Notes: generated by a model from the sequence alone, not told the origin. Positions 34,724 to 43,369 are shown, numbered from the stretch's first letter. The stretch is DNA of 64,000 bases from JANPCX01 sp046049865 (GCA_046049865.1 JBJOQO010000002.1:82632-146631); one strand, 5' to 3'. Translations and numbers: made by a program.

Positions 34724-35341
34724 TCAGTTTTCAGCGGCTTTGGCTATTGGATAGCGTGGCTCGTTGACCTTGTTGCCAGCCCCCCAACCCTGCTCAATCA
34801 AAATTTCTCCAATCGTATGGAGTAACGCGGTCGCATTGCCAGAGGTGCCAAGGTGAAGATATTTGTCGTTGGGCTTGTTAAAAGTGAATGCGACGCCAGT
34901 GGGTGCTGGATCCTCCCATGCTTCGTATAGATCGAACTCGCTACCTGGTGGAACCCTTGTGAGCCAATAAGGAATGAACAGAAAAAGTTTCAGCTCCAAT
35001 ACCTCTCCATTCCGTATGCGCACGAGCGAAAGCAACGTAAACGGCAGCACCACCAACGCGACACATAAAACCGCAAACCCCATCAGAAAACTAGGCACCA
35101 TCGAATTAAAAATCACCATCAAATGGGCAGCCAGCACGATCAGTAGAAACGCTCCTCCGTGGTCAGGCATAACGACGAATGTGTTTCTATCCGAAATTGT
35201 GTAAACCTTCCACCAACTGTAGGCCCAAGCAAGTGGCTTGATGATGGGCTTGAACAACCAAGTTATTACCCTGCCGATTCGATGGCCGAACGGTATTCCG
35301 CTCTCGGTAGAGGTCCCCCGCCGATTCTGTTCCTCACCCAT
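34724..35341 (-). CDS. Uncharacterised inner-membrane protein of the DUF350/SpeE cluster
   Basis: A 205-residue protein I do not recognise. Two adjacent membrane segments are clear (FLLIVLAAHLMVIFNSMVPSF and GFAVLCVALVVLPFTLLSLV, about 77-118), after an amphipathic N-terminal region (WLFKPIIKPLAWAYSWWKVY). The cytoplasmic C-terminal half is soluble. The ATG at 35341 overlaps the end of the DUF350 gene by 8 bases, so the two are almost surely translated together. The spermidine-synthase-like gene follows after 56 bases. Confidence 0.8.
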   Translation of the reverse strand: MGEEQNRRGTSTESGIPFGHRIGRVITWLFKPIIKPLAWAYSWWKVYTISDRNTFVVMPDHGGAFLLIVLAAHLMVIFNSMVPSFLMGFAVLCVALVVLPFTLLSLVRIRNGEVLELKLFLFIPYWLTRVPPGSEFDLYEAWEDPAPTGVAFTFNKPNDKYLHLGTSGNATALLHTIGEILIEQGWGAGNKVNEPRYPIAKAAEN

Positions 35342-35558
35342 GCACCGCCGCCGAAACAATCAATCCAATCGCAATACACATCGCCCCCACCACGATGGCC
35401 AGGGCGACGTTTTTTTCTTCGATGATTTCTTTCCACAGGTCGTAGGGGGTCAGCTTGTCCACGATGATGAAGCAGACCCAGAACACCAGCACGCCGATCA
35501 GTGCAAACAAAATTGAGCCGACGAAGATGCCGGGTTTCATCCATTCAATGCCCATCAT
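35334..35558 (-). CDS. DUF350 family small membrane protein
   Basis: A 74-residue protein with two hydrophobic helices (GIFVGSILFALIGVLVFWVCFIIVDKLTPYDLW and NVALAIVVGAMCIAIGLIVSAAV). The DKLTPYDLWKEIIEEKNVALAIVVGA middle is the DUF350 (YjfL-like) signature; many family members carry two such units, this one a single unit. A strong AGGAG lies 8 bases before the ATG at 35558. DUF350 proteins have no established biochemical function, but the family is repeatedly seen near spermidine-synthase-like and membrane-stress genes (general knowledge, not checked here). Confidence 0.88.
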   Translation of the reverse strand: MMGIEWMKPGIFVGSILFALIGVLVFWVCFIIVDKLTPYDLWKEIIEEKNVALAIVVGAMCIAIGLIVSAAVHG

Positions 35559-35606
35559 GGTGGTTCTCCTTGGGGTGGTGGTTGGTATGTTGGTTCGATA
35601 TCAAAT

Positions 35607-35676
35607 TCCGTTCGCCCTGAGCCTGTCGAAGGGTAGCGTGTGCAACCTGGGCTTCGACAAGCTCAGCCCGAACGGG
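35607..35676. repeat. Inverted repeat of the TTCGCCCTGAGCCTGTCGAAGG type
   Basis: Two arms, 35607-35634 (GTTCGCCCTGAGCCTGTCGAAGGG read in part) and 35648-35676 (GGGCTTCGACAAGCTCAGCCCGAACGG read in part), form a long imperfect palindrome around a 13-base loop. This is a widespread short intergenic repeat of proteobacteria. The right arm overlaps the end of the acetyltransferase gene and supplies its stop codon. Confidence 0.85.
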
Positions 35677-36205
35677 GTGGGGCTTTCAAAATCACGGCCA
35701 TGGCAATGTCGTCCACGAAACGACCATCTTGCAGTTTGATTCTGTCGCGGTACCGTCCTTCTTCGACGAAACCGGCTTGTTCGTACAGCGTGATGGCCGC
35801 TTGGTTGGTGGCGCGAACCAGTAGTTCAATTTTGTGGACGCCTGGTTCGATGCGCGCCCAATGCAGCAAATTGCTGAGCAGCCGCTGCCCGTGGCCTTGG
35901 CGCCAATAGCCCAAGTGCACGCACATGTCCAAACTGAAGACATGCGCCAGCCGTTTCATTCGCATAGGAAGGAAGCTGGCGTGGGCGATGAGTTGCTCCT
36001 CACGCTCAATCACCAGGTACTTGCCGCTGCCAGTCAGGGCGGCGGTGATTCGGTCTTGAAACGCTGCGGGCTGAAGTTCTTCTGGCGAGGAGACGAACCG
36101 CTCGTCGTGGGTTCTGGCAATGTCTTGAGCTGCGCGGCAAAGGGCTTCTGCGTCCTCGGGGCGGGCGTCTCGAACCACATCAACGGAATTCATCATCGTC
36201 GCCAT
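35663..36205 (-). CDS. GNAT family N-acetyltransferase
   Basis: A 180-residue acetyltransferase with the acetyl-CoA-binding V-x-x-x-x-RxxGxGxxL pattern as LDMCVHLGYWRQGHGQRLLSNLL and the C-terminal ELLVRATNQAAITLYEQAGFVEEGRYRDRIKLQDGRFVDDIAM, close to the RimI/YncA/SpeG-like group. The TGATG overlap with the upstream DUF4178 gene (ATG 36205; GTG 36208 is an alternative) shows coupling. The last three residues and stop codon lie in a palindromic repeat arm, so the C-terminus may have been changed by repeat insertion. Its cluster makes a polyamine substrate possible; a protein or amino-acid substrate is equally open. Confidence 0.85.
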   Translation of the reverse strand: MATMMNSVDVVRDARPEDAEALCRAAQDIARTHDERFVSSPEELQPAAFQDRITAALTGSGKYLVIEREEQLIAHASFLPMRMKRLAHVFSLDMCVHLGYWRQGHGQRLLSNLLHWARIEPGVHKIELLVRATNQAAITLYEQAGFVEEGRYRDRIKLQDGRFVDDIAMAVILKAPPRSG

Positions 36206-37788
36206 CACTTATGCCCCCCACCCGAGCTGTACCCGCCCCACGACCCACCGCTGCTGCGGTAGCCGCCACTGCTGGTGCGGCAACTGCGGTATTCGGACGA
36301 GGCTTCGCCGTAGGTGGCGCGTACCTGGTCGCAGTCGTCTTTGCTGTCACATCGCCACAGGATGAGCAGCACGAGGATGACCACGCTCCACAGCACGATT
36401 TGCTGCAACAGATTGGAGCCGCCGAGCGCAGTGGGCAGGGCGTCGCGCTGCAGGCTGGCGCGTTTGTCTGGGGCAAGTTTGAAGGCTTGCATCACCTCGT
36501 CAGCGGTGAGTGTGGAGCCCAAGGACCAGGTGATCTCATCCCCTGTTTGTTCGCGGTTCAGGCGATTGGTCTTGGCCTCGCCGCTGCCGATGAAGTCGCT
36601 GTTGTTAGTGCGCTGGTCGCGCTGAAGTTGCCAGTAAAACTCGCCCAGCACGTAGGTGGTTTGACCGGTGTAGTCGTAGAGTTTTTTGTAGAGCACACCG
36701 TCCAGTTTCACGCTGTCGCCAAACTTTTGTGGCACGCCGGTGATGGGCGTGGCCCAGCTCCAGCCGTCTTGGGCGTCGACCAAAAAGGCGAAGCCGGTGC
36801 CCCGGTGGTAGAGCAGGTATTCGCGCCAGAAGGTTTGCTCATCGTCGCCGGTGTCCACCTCGCAGCGTTCGGCATACCCCACCACCTGCCAGGGCAAGAC
36901 GGTGGCGTTTTTTTCCAGGCTGAGCTTCAAGCGGCCGATGCTGCCCAGCGGGATTTGCGGCTCGCTGCCGTTTTCTTGCGCGTAGTGGGCGAGGTCGCCA
37001 CCTATCCCTTGAGACAGGTCCACCACCGCATGGCATTGGTGGCAGGCAATGGACTGGGTGGTGGAGAGGGTGACGTTCAGTGCGGTGCCGCAGCTCGGGC
37101 ATTCCACGCCGCGCGCTTTCAGGCTCTTTTCGCTGCCCTCGGCCAGACCCCGTAGGGCCAGCTCGCTCAAGGCGACTGAGCGGCCCACAGACCAGTGGGG
37201 TTGTTCGGGGTTTTGGTAGTCCAGCGTGCCGACCTCGCCGCGTGGATTGCGCAGATCCACCACCACGAAGCCGCGTTGAAGATTGGGCGAAAAGGGAAGT
37301 TCGCCTTGTGCGGCAATCAGTTTGGCCGCCGCCACCGAGGCCACGCTCCAGCCTTGTCCGGCCAGGGTCAGTGACTGCCCGGGGCGCAGCTTCTCTGCTG
37401 GCGGGGGCGCTTCGCTCAGCGTTGCATCAAAGGCCAGCACATACCGGCCGTTGTCCTCGGCCAGCCAGCCGGAGCGGCCGCTGTCAAAGAGGGCGTGCCA
37501 CTCGTTCCAGGTGCCGTCTTTGTAGCGGTATTGCAAGCGCCCCACGAGGGTGAAGGCCGCACCCTGGATGCTGCCGCTGGCTCCAAGTTGAAGCGGCGAA
37601 TGGTCGTCAAACAGCTCGGCGCTTTCGCCGGTTTTGCGCAGTGCCTCACCATCGCGCACGATGGTGCTGCGGCAAAAACTGCACACCGCAAAAGCCGACG
37701 CGCTGGAGCGAAACTCCACCGGCGCACCGCAATTGGGGCAGGCGGCGCGGTAGGCGCGTTGGGGGGAGGAGGTGGGGTCAGTGGCCAA
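36205..37788 (-). CDS. Zinc-ribbon DUF4178 membrane protein
   Basis: A 527-residue protein. An N-terminal zinc ribbon (C17, C20, C36, C39) is followed by a DUF4178 domain (about 55-200), a second zinc ribbon (CPSCGTALN...IACHQCH, about 225-250), a second DUF4178-like domain (about 275-430), one membrane segment (LLQQIVLWSVVILVLLILW) and a Cys/Ser/Gly-rich tail (SSGGYRSSGGSWGGYSSGGG). The start is a TTG at 37788, set by the position of the first ribbon. Function is unknown. It is coupled to the GNAT gene and sits between SPFH and DUF350 genes. Confidence 0.85.
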   Translation of the reverse strand: MATDPTSSPQRAYRAACPNCGAPVEFRSSASAFAVCSFCRSTIVRDGEALRKTGESAELFDDHSPLQLGASGSIQGAAFTLVGRLQYRYKDGTWNEWHALFDSGRSGWLAEDNGRYVLAFDATLSEAPPPAEKLRPGQSLTLAGQGWSVASVAAAKLIAAQGELPFSPNLQRGFVVVDLRNPRGEVGTLDYQNPEQPHWSVGRSVALSELALRGLAEGSEKSLKARGVECPSCGTALNVTLSTTQSIACHQCHAVVDLSQGIGGDLAHYAQENGSEPQIPLGSIGRLKLSLEKNATVLPWQVVGYAERCEVDTGDDEQTFWREYLLYHRGTGFAFLVDAQDGWSWATPITGVPQKFGDSVKLDGVLYKKLYDYTGQTTYVLGEFYWQLQRDQRTNNSDFIGSGEAKTNRLNREQTGDEITWSLGSTLTADEVMQAFKLAPDKRASLQRDALPTALGGSNLLQQIVLWSVVILVLLILWRCDSKDDCDQVRATYGEASSEYRSCRTSSGGYRSSGGSWGGYSSGGGHK

Positions 37789-37870
37789 GGAAGATGCTCA
37801 GTGGCGATCGACTACATGTCGTTCCTGATGGATGAAGATGTTCAGCCATGGTGTTTTGGTGGCTCGCGTT

Positions 37871-37906
37871 GCCCTCACCCCAACCCTCTCCCAGAGGGAG
37901 AGGGAG
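37871..37906. repeat. Short intergenic repeat of the CCCTCTCCC...GGGAGAGGG type
   Basis: GCCCTCACCCCAACCCTCTC leads into a 9-bp perfect dyad (CCCTCTCCC 37884-37892, GGGAGAGGG 37896-37904), a palindrome found between genes in many proteobacteria. A second, looser pairing (CTCTCC...GGAGAG) follows at about 37916-37948. It fills the 229-base gap between the SPFH and DUF4178 genes, where no gene is seen. Confidence 0.75.
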
Positions 37907-38017
37907 CCAATACCCCCTCTCCTGCTCTTTTGAAAGAACTGGAGAGGGTTGGCGCGAGGGCGGTCGCTTGCAGTCTGGATCACTGAATTTCTAAGTGTGC
38001 AATCCAAACTGGCGTGG

Positions 38018-39061
38018 TCACACCAACTTCTTCAACAACTCCGCCTTCTTCGCATCAAACTCCTCGGCCGTGAGGATGCCCTTGGCTTTCAGGTCTGCCA
38101 ATTTTTCCAAGGTGGCCATGACTTCATCGGGCCGCACGCCCACGGGTGCCGCTGCTGCGGCTGCACCCGGCTGCGCACCTTGCAGTCCGTGCGACAGCTG
38201 CTGCGCCATCACTTGCCCCAAGGCCACACCGGCACCGAGGCCCATCGCGTCGCCCACCACACCGCCGCCACCACCACCGGCTGCGCCTTCCGCAAACTTG
38301 GGCATGGCCTGCGCGGTTTGGTATTGCATGAATTTGCCCATGTCGTTGCCGACCATGCCCATGCCGATTTTTTGGTCGAGGATTTTTTGCAGCTCTTCAG
38401 GCAGGGACAGGTTTTGCACCGTCACGCCTTCAAGCGCCAAGCCGATCTTCTCGAACGAAGGTGCGGTCGCGGCTTTGAGCTGTTGCGCAAACTCCACCTG
38501 GTTGGCGGCGAGGTCGAGGAAAGCCAGGCCGCTGCCAGCGACGGCATCCGAGATGTGCTGCAGCATCAGTGCACGCAGTTGACCGTCCAGGTCTTCCACC
38601 GTGTAGCGCTCGCGGGTGCCTGAGATTTCCGAGAAGAATTTTTTCGGGTCCGTGACGCGGTAGCTGTAGTTGCCAAAGGCGCGCAGGCGCACCGCGCCGA
38701 AGTCTTTGTCGCGGATGGTGACCGGCTGGGTGGTGCCCCAGCGCTGGTCAATTTGCTGTCGGGTGCTGAAAAACACCACATCGCTCTTGAACGGGCTTTG
38801 GAAGAGTTTGTCCCAGTTCTGCAAATAGGTCAGCACCGGCAGCGTGCTGGTGGTGAGGGTGTATCGGCCGGGGCCAAACACATCGGCCACCTTGCCTTCG
38901 TTGATGAAGACGGCCATTTGGCTTTCGCGCACGGTGAGGGAGCCGCCGTATTGGATTTCGTTGCCCGCCATGGGGAAGCGCCAGGCCAGGGTGCCGTCGC
39001 TGTCCTCTTGCCACTCCAGAATGTCGATGAACTGTTTCTTGATGAAATCCATCAGTGCCAT
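38018..39061 (-). CDS. SPFH/band 7 family protein with C-terminal SHOCT domain
   Basis: A 347-residue protein of the YdjI/virion-core-like SPFH group. It begins MALMDFIKKQFIDILEWQED, has the SPFH domain at about 25-230 (IQYGGSLTVRESQMAVFINEGKVADVFGPGRYTLTT; FGNYSYRVTDPKKFFSEISG), a Gly/Ala/Gln-rich stretch (AEGAAGGGGGGVVGDAMGLGAGVALGQVMAQ) and a SHOCT domain at the end (LEKLADLKAKGILTAEEFDAKKAELLKKL). AGGAG precedes the ATG at 39061. SPFH proteins organise membrane microdomains and often respond to membrane stress. It is the first gene of the polyamine/DUF cluster and is divergent from a UbiH-like gene. Confidence 0.9.
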   Translation of the reverse strand: MALMDFIKKQFIDILEWQEDSDGTLAWRFPMAGNEIQYGGSLTVRESQMAVFINEGKVADVFGPGRYTLTTSTLPVLTYLQNWDKLFQSPFKSDVVFFSTRQQIDQRWGTTQPVTIRDKDFGAVRLRAFGNYSYRVTDPKKFFSEISGTRERYTVEDLDGQLRALMLQHISDAVAGSGLAFLDLAANQVEFAQQLKAATAPSFEKIGLALEGVTVQNLSLPEELQKILDQKIGMGMVGNDMGKFMQYQTAQAMPKFAEGAAGGGGGGVVGDAMGLGAGVALGQVMAQQLSHGLQGAQPGAAAAAAPVGVRPDEVMATLEKLADLKAKGILTAEEFDAKKAELLKKLV

Positions 39062-39156
39062 GGCGGTGATCTCCTGTGGCCCGCAGGGTGAATAAAAGAA
39101 GGAGGTTTGCGGGCCAGCGAATAATAGGACAAGCTTTTCGACCATTGCCGCCATAG

Positions 39157-39180
39157 ATTCCCGCTTTTGCGGAAATGACG
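39157..39180. repeat. Decayed CGTCATTCCCGC-type palindrome
   Basis: ATTCCCGC, a TTTT loop and GCGGAAATGACG match the small palindrome at 4840-4866 with several changes. It lies in the 143-base divergent gap between the SPFH and UbiH-like genes and overlaps possible promoter DNA. Confidence 0.55.
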
Positions 39181-39204
39181 TTGTTTTTGATGCAGGACTT
39201 TGTG

Positions 39205-40422
39205 ATGAACACCACCGCTTTGAAACTGGCCGTCGTCGGCGCTGGGCCCGTGGGGCTGACACTGGCCTTGGCCGCTGCCCGTCACCTGCCCCAGGCAGAG
39301 GTGACGGTGTTCGATGCCCGCGCCGCGGACAAAGATGTCTCGCTCGACCCCCGCACCCTGGCGCTGTCCTGGGGCAGTGTGCAACTGCTGCAGCGCTTGA
39401 GTGCCTGGGTGCCCGGCGCGGCTCAGCCCATCACCGCCGTGCATGTGTCGCAGCAGCAACCCTCCATGGATGGCGTGCTGGGCGGCCTGTTCGGTGAGCC
39501 CGAAGTGCGCCTGAGCGCCACAGAAGAAGGCGTGCCCATGCTGGGCGCGGTACTCAGCTATGGCGCCATCACCGCGCCCTTGCAAAAGGCCTGGGAGGCT
39601 CTGTGTGCCGCCGAACCTGCACGTCTGCGCAGCCGTTTCTCCACGCCCGTGAACGCGCTGAAGAACGTGGGCGAGGGTGTTGAGTTAGACGCGGGCATTG
39701 CCGAGACCTTTGACTTGGCCGTGGTGGCTGAAGGCGGCGTGTTCTCCGACCAGGCCAGAAAGGGTCTGACCCACGACTACGGCCAAACCGCCTGGGTTGG
39801 CACGGTGCATTTGAAGCAGCCTCATGGCGGCATCGCCTATGAACGTTTCACCCGACAAGGCCCGGCAGCGTTATTGCCCCTGCCAAAAGACTCCCGCGAC
39901 GCCGATGATTCGCAAGCCCGTGCTGCTTTGGTCTGGTGCGTGCCCAGCCAAGACGATCCGGTCGCGGCGTTGAACGACGCACAGCGCCTGACGGTGCTCA
40001 ACACCGTGTTCCACCCCCAGGTGGGCGAGATCACCGCGCTGTCGCAGCTCAAATCGTTCGTGCTGGGCTTGAACGCCGAACGCACCCTGACCGATGGCCG
40101 CACCGTGCGCATCGGGAATGCCGCACAAACCATGCATCCGGTGGCGGGCCAGGGTTTGAATCTGGGGCTGCGGGATGCGTTTGAACTGGTGCAAGCCTTA
40201 TCGCGCAGCGGTGACGTGCCTGCGGTGCTGCGCCGCCTGGAGTGGCAACGCGGCCCCGACCGCTGGGCCTTGATCGCCGCCACCGACTTTCTGGCCCGCA
40301 GTTTCACGTGGACGCTGCCCGGTGCCAGCACCGCACGCGGTTTGGGTTTGGTGGCGCTGCAGGCACTCAAGCCCGTGAAGTCGGCCCTGGCCAGGCAGAT
40401 GATGTTTGGTGCGCGGAACTGA
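39205..40422 (+). CDS. UbiH/UbiF-family FAD-dependent monooxygenase
   Basis: A 405-residue flavoprotein hydroxylase. The FAD Rossmann motif is KLAVVGAGPVGLTLALAAA (near residue 7), the second FAD motif is TVRIGNAAQTMHPVAGQGLNLGLRDAFELVQAL, and DLAVVAEGG occupies the position of the DG motif. The layout is that of ubiquinone ring hydroxylases (UbiH, UbiI, UbiF, UbiM); which carbon it hydroxylates cannot be told. Start 39205 has AGGA 8 bases upstream. coq7, for the C6 hydroxylation, lies at 51.8 kb and ubiD at the left edge. Confidence 0.9.
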   Translation: MNTTALKLAVVGAGPVGLTLALAAARHLPQAEVTVFDARAADKDVSLDPRTLALSWGSVQLLQRLSAWVPGAAQPITAVHVSQQQPSMDGVLGGLFGEPEVRLSATEEGVPMLGAVLSYGAITAPLQKAWEALCAAEPARLRSRFSTPVNALKNVGEGVELDAGIAETFDLAVVAEGGVFSDQARKGLTHDYGQTAWVGTVHLKQPHGGIAYERFTRQGPAALLPLPKDSRDADDSQARAALVWCVPSQDDPVAALNDAQRLTVLNTVFHPQVGEITALSQLKSFVLGLNAERTLTDGRTVRIGNAAQTMHPVAGQGLNLGLRDAFELVQALSRSGDVPAVLRRLEWQRGPDRWALIAATDFLARSFTWTLPGASTARGLGLVALQALKPVKSALARQMMFGARN

Positions 40423-40450
40423 TTGGTGGCTGGGGGTGCACGGTCTGCGG

Positions 40451-41254
40451 TCAGGTCACCCTCGGCTTGGCCAGGCAGCGATGCAACCACCACCCCCCAA
40501 GACCCGCCAGAGCGAAAGCCAGTAGCCACGCGGCGGGTGAAGCCGGGGCCGGCGAATCAGCAGCGCTTGCGTCTTGATGGGCCCACATGAACCACAGGGC
40601 ACTGTTGTACAGGCCGTGCAAGCCGATGCAAGGCCACAGTGAACGACTGCGCTCGTACAGCCAGCCCGACAACAAACCCAGCACCAAGCCGACAAAGAAC
40701 TGGTACAGGTTCAGGTGGGCCACTCCGAACAATATGGACGAGCCGGCGATGGCTTGCCAGCGTGGATACAGGGTCAAGAAGCCGCGCAAAATGACGCCGC
40801 GAAAGAGCATTTCTTCCAGGACAGGGGCCAAAAGGCAAACGGCCACCGTAGAGGCCAGCCCACCGGAAGCCATGTTGTCAAACATGGATTTTTCCCATGC
40901 GGACATGGGGGCGATGAGCACCAACCAGTCCAGCAACACCTCCATGCACATCAGCAGTGCAGGCAACACCAAACAAATCGGTGGAAGCAAAAGCAAGAGG
41001 GTGGCTTTGGTCGACGAACGCGCCGGATGGAACAGATTTCCGTAGCTCATGTGTGTCAGCTGCATGACGGCCGTGACCACGACGCCGTTGGCCAATAGCA
41101 CGGTCAGTGCGGTGACCTCTGCGGGCATCAAGCCCAAGGATGATTGGAGGTCATACAGCGCAGCGCCGATCAGGTACTCGCTTAGAAACAGGACCAATAG
41201 AAGCAGCAAGGCTTGCGGACCCGTCGGGAAAGTGGAGAGGCTTTTTTTCGGCAT
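40451..41254 (-). CDS. CPBP family intramembrane metalloprotease
   Basis: A 267-residue polytopic protein with about seven membrane segments. The CPBP/Abi (Rce1-like) active-site motifs are visible: EExxxR in LAPVLEEMLFRGVILRG (E147, E148, R152), FGVAHLNLYQF (H180) and LHGLYN (near 210). These are predicted glutamate/His intramembrane proteases that can process prenylated or otherwise membrane-anchored proteins; bacterial substrates are mostly unknown. Start MPKKSLSTFP at 41254 is followed by the first membrane segment. It is convergent with the UbiH-like gene. Confidence 0.88.
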   Translation of the reverse strand: MPKKSLSTFPTGPQALLLLLVLFLSEYLIGAALYDLQSSLGLMPAEVTALTVLLANGVVVTAVMQLTHMSYGNLFHPARSSTKATLLLLLPPICLVLPALLMCMEVLLDWLVLIAPMSAWEKSMFDNMASGGLASTVAVCLLAPVLEEMLFRGVILRGFLTLYPRWQAIAGSSILFGVAHLNLYQFFVGLVLGLLSGWLYERSRSLWPCIGLHGLYNSALWFMWAHQDASAADSPAPASPAAWLLAFALAGLGGWWLHRCLAKPRVT

Positions 41255-41448
41255 CGAGATCCGGTGGGGGGTATGGAATCGGTGGTGGGCTGCATGACTG
41301 CAGGCCGGAGAATTTTTTTTATCTTTTCTTAATTCACGACACGTTGAGTTGCCCAGTTGCACCTCTCTAGCTCCCGTGAAAGAGGGGGCCAGGGGGCGTG
41401 AAAGAGGCGAGTCTCAACTTGCCTTTTCGGACAGCCATCAGGCCCCGA

Positions 41449-42729
41449 TCACGACTTTGTGGCGGCCCTATTGTCCGTCGCGCCCAACCATGCCAACAGC
41501 TGCGCCCCCACTTCGGGGCTGCTCAGCAAAGCCATGTGATTCGTGCGGTAGGCGATGAATGTGGAGGTTTTGGCGAAGTGCAAACTTCGCGCCGCATCGT
41601 CGTGCTGACCGAGTGCGCTGTGCAAGGGCACCAGGCCATCCCCCAGCAACCGCTCCGCGAGCAAACCACGTTTTCCAGCGACTGTGCCCGCCACGGCGAA
41701 ACAGGCCACACCTTCGGGCAGGGGCAGCGCGGTGCGCGGATCGGGCGCGCGGCGAAAACGGTCGCGGCCCGCCCAGTCTTCGTCCAGCAGCAGTCCGTAA
41801 CGCAGGTCGGTGATGCCGCTGCTGCGCAGTGTTGCCAAGCGGCTGAAAGGGGCGGTGTAGGCCGTGCTCGCCAGAATCGTGTCCACCCGATTGCCCGCGC
41901 GCTCCAGTGGCGCACCGTGGTGGGGCGTGCCCAGGAAAACGATGGTTTTGAGGTGCGGTGGCCAGCGTTGGTTGGTTTGTGCTGCGGCGTGCACGCTGCT
42001 GCGCATCACGAGTCCGCCCATGCTGTGGGCCAGCACATGGATCTCTTGGAGTGGCACCGGCCAATCGGCCAGCAAGCGTTCCAGCAACATGGCCAGCTCT
42101 TGGCCGTTGCTTGAAATGTGCAGGCCGGTGTTGTATCGCAGCGTGAGCAGTGTGCAATCCCCGGCTTGGGCCCAGGTTTCGCCATGGTTCACGAGCTGGC
42201 CTTGGTGCTCCGTCGTCCACTGCAGGTCGTTCATGCACAGGCCGTGGATCAGCAGCAGTACCCGGGGTCGGGCCTGCGTGGCTTGGACTGACAGCATGCC
42301 ATCTTTGTTCCAAAGGGGTTGCCCATTCACCCGCAGCTGCATGCGCGTGGCCAGGGGACTTTGAATTTGATGCAGGTGGTCGCCCATGACGCCGTTGAGC
42401 GCCGCGAGCACGGCTTCGCGTTCAGGCGAGCCCGGTGCGCTGCCTTCCAAGCGCTCGAGGTGGGGGTGCAGGCGAGCCAACGCGCTGTCAATGCCTCGGC
42501 CCACCGCGAAGGTCAGGCCGTGGATGGCCTTGTAAACCCAGGCCGTCAGTCCTTGTGTGCGCTCGGGTTGCGCCCTGTTGTGCATGCCAAGCTGGGCCCA
42601 CACCGATTGATGCACGCCTTCCGCGACCCGTGCGACGCTGTGGACGGCCTGTGTTGCAAGGTTTGCCACCGCTCGAACGTCCGATGCCCTGATGTGTTTG
42701 GTTTTGGGGGGCGGGGGGCGTCGGGTCAT
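41449..42729 (-). CDS. Alpha/beta hydrolase, lipase-like
   Basis: A 426-residue hydrolase with a helical N-terminal extension (about 1-150). The fold has the oxyanion segment LLLIHGLCMND, the nucleophile elbow HVLAHSMGGLVM (S236), an acidic residue in LLGDGLVPLHSA (about D366) and the catalytic His in YRTNHMALL (about H403). It resembles PGAP1-like/triacylglycerol lipase hydrolases. No signal peptide is seen, so it is probably cytoplasmic. It stands alone; 41255-41448 upstream of its stop and 42730-42894 hold no other gene. Confidence 0.85.
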   Translation of the reverse strand: MTRRPPPPKTKHIRASDVRAVANLATQAVHSVARVAEGVHQSVWAQLGMHNRAQPERTQGLTAWVYKAIHGLTFAVGRGIDSALARLHPHLERLEGSAPGSPEREAVLAALNGVMGDHLHQIQSPLATRMQLRVNGQPLWNKDGMLSVQATQARPRVLLLIHGLCMNDLQWTTEHQGQLVNHGETWAQAGDCTLLTLRYNTGLHISSNGQELAMLLERLLADWPVPLQEIHVLAHSMGGLVMRSSVHAAAQTNQRWPPHLKTIVFLGTPHHGAPLERAGNRVDTILASTAYTAPFSRLATLRSSGITDLRYGLLLDEDWAGRDRFRRAPDPRTALPLPEGVACFAVAGTVAGKRGLLAERLLGDGLVPLHSALGQHDDAARSLHFAKTSTFIAYRTNHMALLSSPEVGAQLLAWLGATDNRAATKS

Positions 42730-42894
42730 GGTTTGGCCTCAAAGCGGATCGTGTCAGCCTGATGATGCCTTGAGAAAACGCTGGGCTGGTGCCAAGTTTT
42801 CTCGGCCCCACGGGCTAGGAAGTGGGCCCTTCAGGTGCTGGTGGGTGTGCGCCAAGCGACAGCGCTGCGGGCGCCCATGACGTTGAAGCTGCAT

Positions 42895-43368
42895 TCAGGA
42901 GCGCAGCATGTACAGGGTTTCAGCCAAAGGAAAGGTATGGAACAAGTAGGCCAATACGCCAGCACAAAGCAGCAGGCTGGCCACGGCAGCCAGGCCGTGC
43001 CAAAGGGCTTGTTTCTGTGCAGGCGGGCCGTTGAGCCGCCGTGTTGCGCGCAGCACGGGGTAACCCGGCGGCGGGAAACAGTTTGCTTTTCGAATGCGCC
43101 ATGCCATGGTGGCCAGCCAGGCGGCGGTGATGAGGCCGGTCAAGCCTAAAAGTGAAATCACACCTATCACGAACCAGGCTGTGCGCAATGCGCGTTCATC
43201 TGCCGAGGCCGCGCTGTCGGTCAACCAGGCGGTCAACCACGGCTGCCCCCAGAGGTAGCCCAGAAACATCAGCACCAAACAAAACGATCCCAGCGCCAGC
43301 GCCCACTGCTGATGCTGGCGTTGGGCTTGAACCACGACGGTGTCGGGCGCTGTGGCGGGCATGTCCAT
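42895..43368 (-). CDS. Small membrane protein downstream of gspK
   Basis: A 157-residue protein with three membrane segments (LALGSFCLVLMFLGYLWG, AWFVIGVISLLGLTGLITAAWLATMAW and AVASLLLCAGVLAYLFHTF). I do not recognise a named family. The start is 1 base after the gspK stop (TGACATG), so it is the last gene of the gspGHIJK operon by layout. Whether it serves the secretion system is unknown. Confidence 0.75.
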   Translation of the reverse strand: MDMPATAPDTVVVQAQRQHQQWALALGSFCLVLMFLGYLWGQPWLTAWLTDSAASADERALRTAWFVIGVISLLGLTGLITAAWLATMAWRIRKANCFPPPGYPVLRATRRLNGPPAQKQALWHGLAAVASLLLCAGVLAYLFHTFPLAETLYMLRS

Positions 43369-43369
43369 G

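Noticed and set aside
40451..41254. CPBP protease as processing enzyme for the GlyGly-CTERM-like tail
   Set aside because: Known processing is by rhombosortase, a rhomboid protease; there is no positional or sequence link here.
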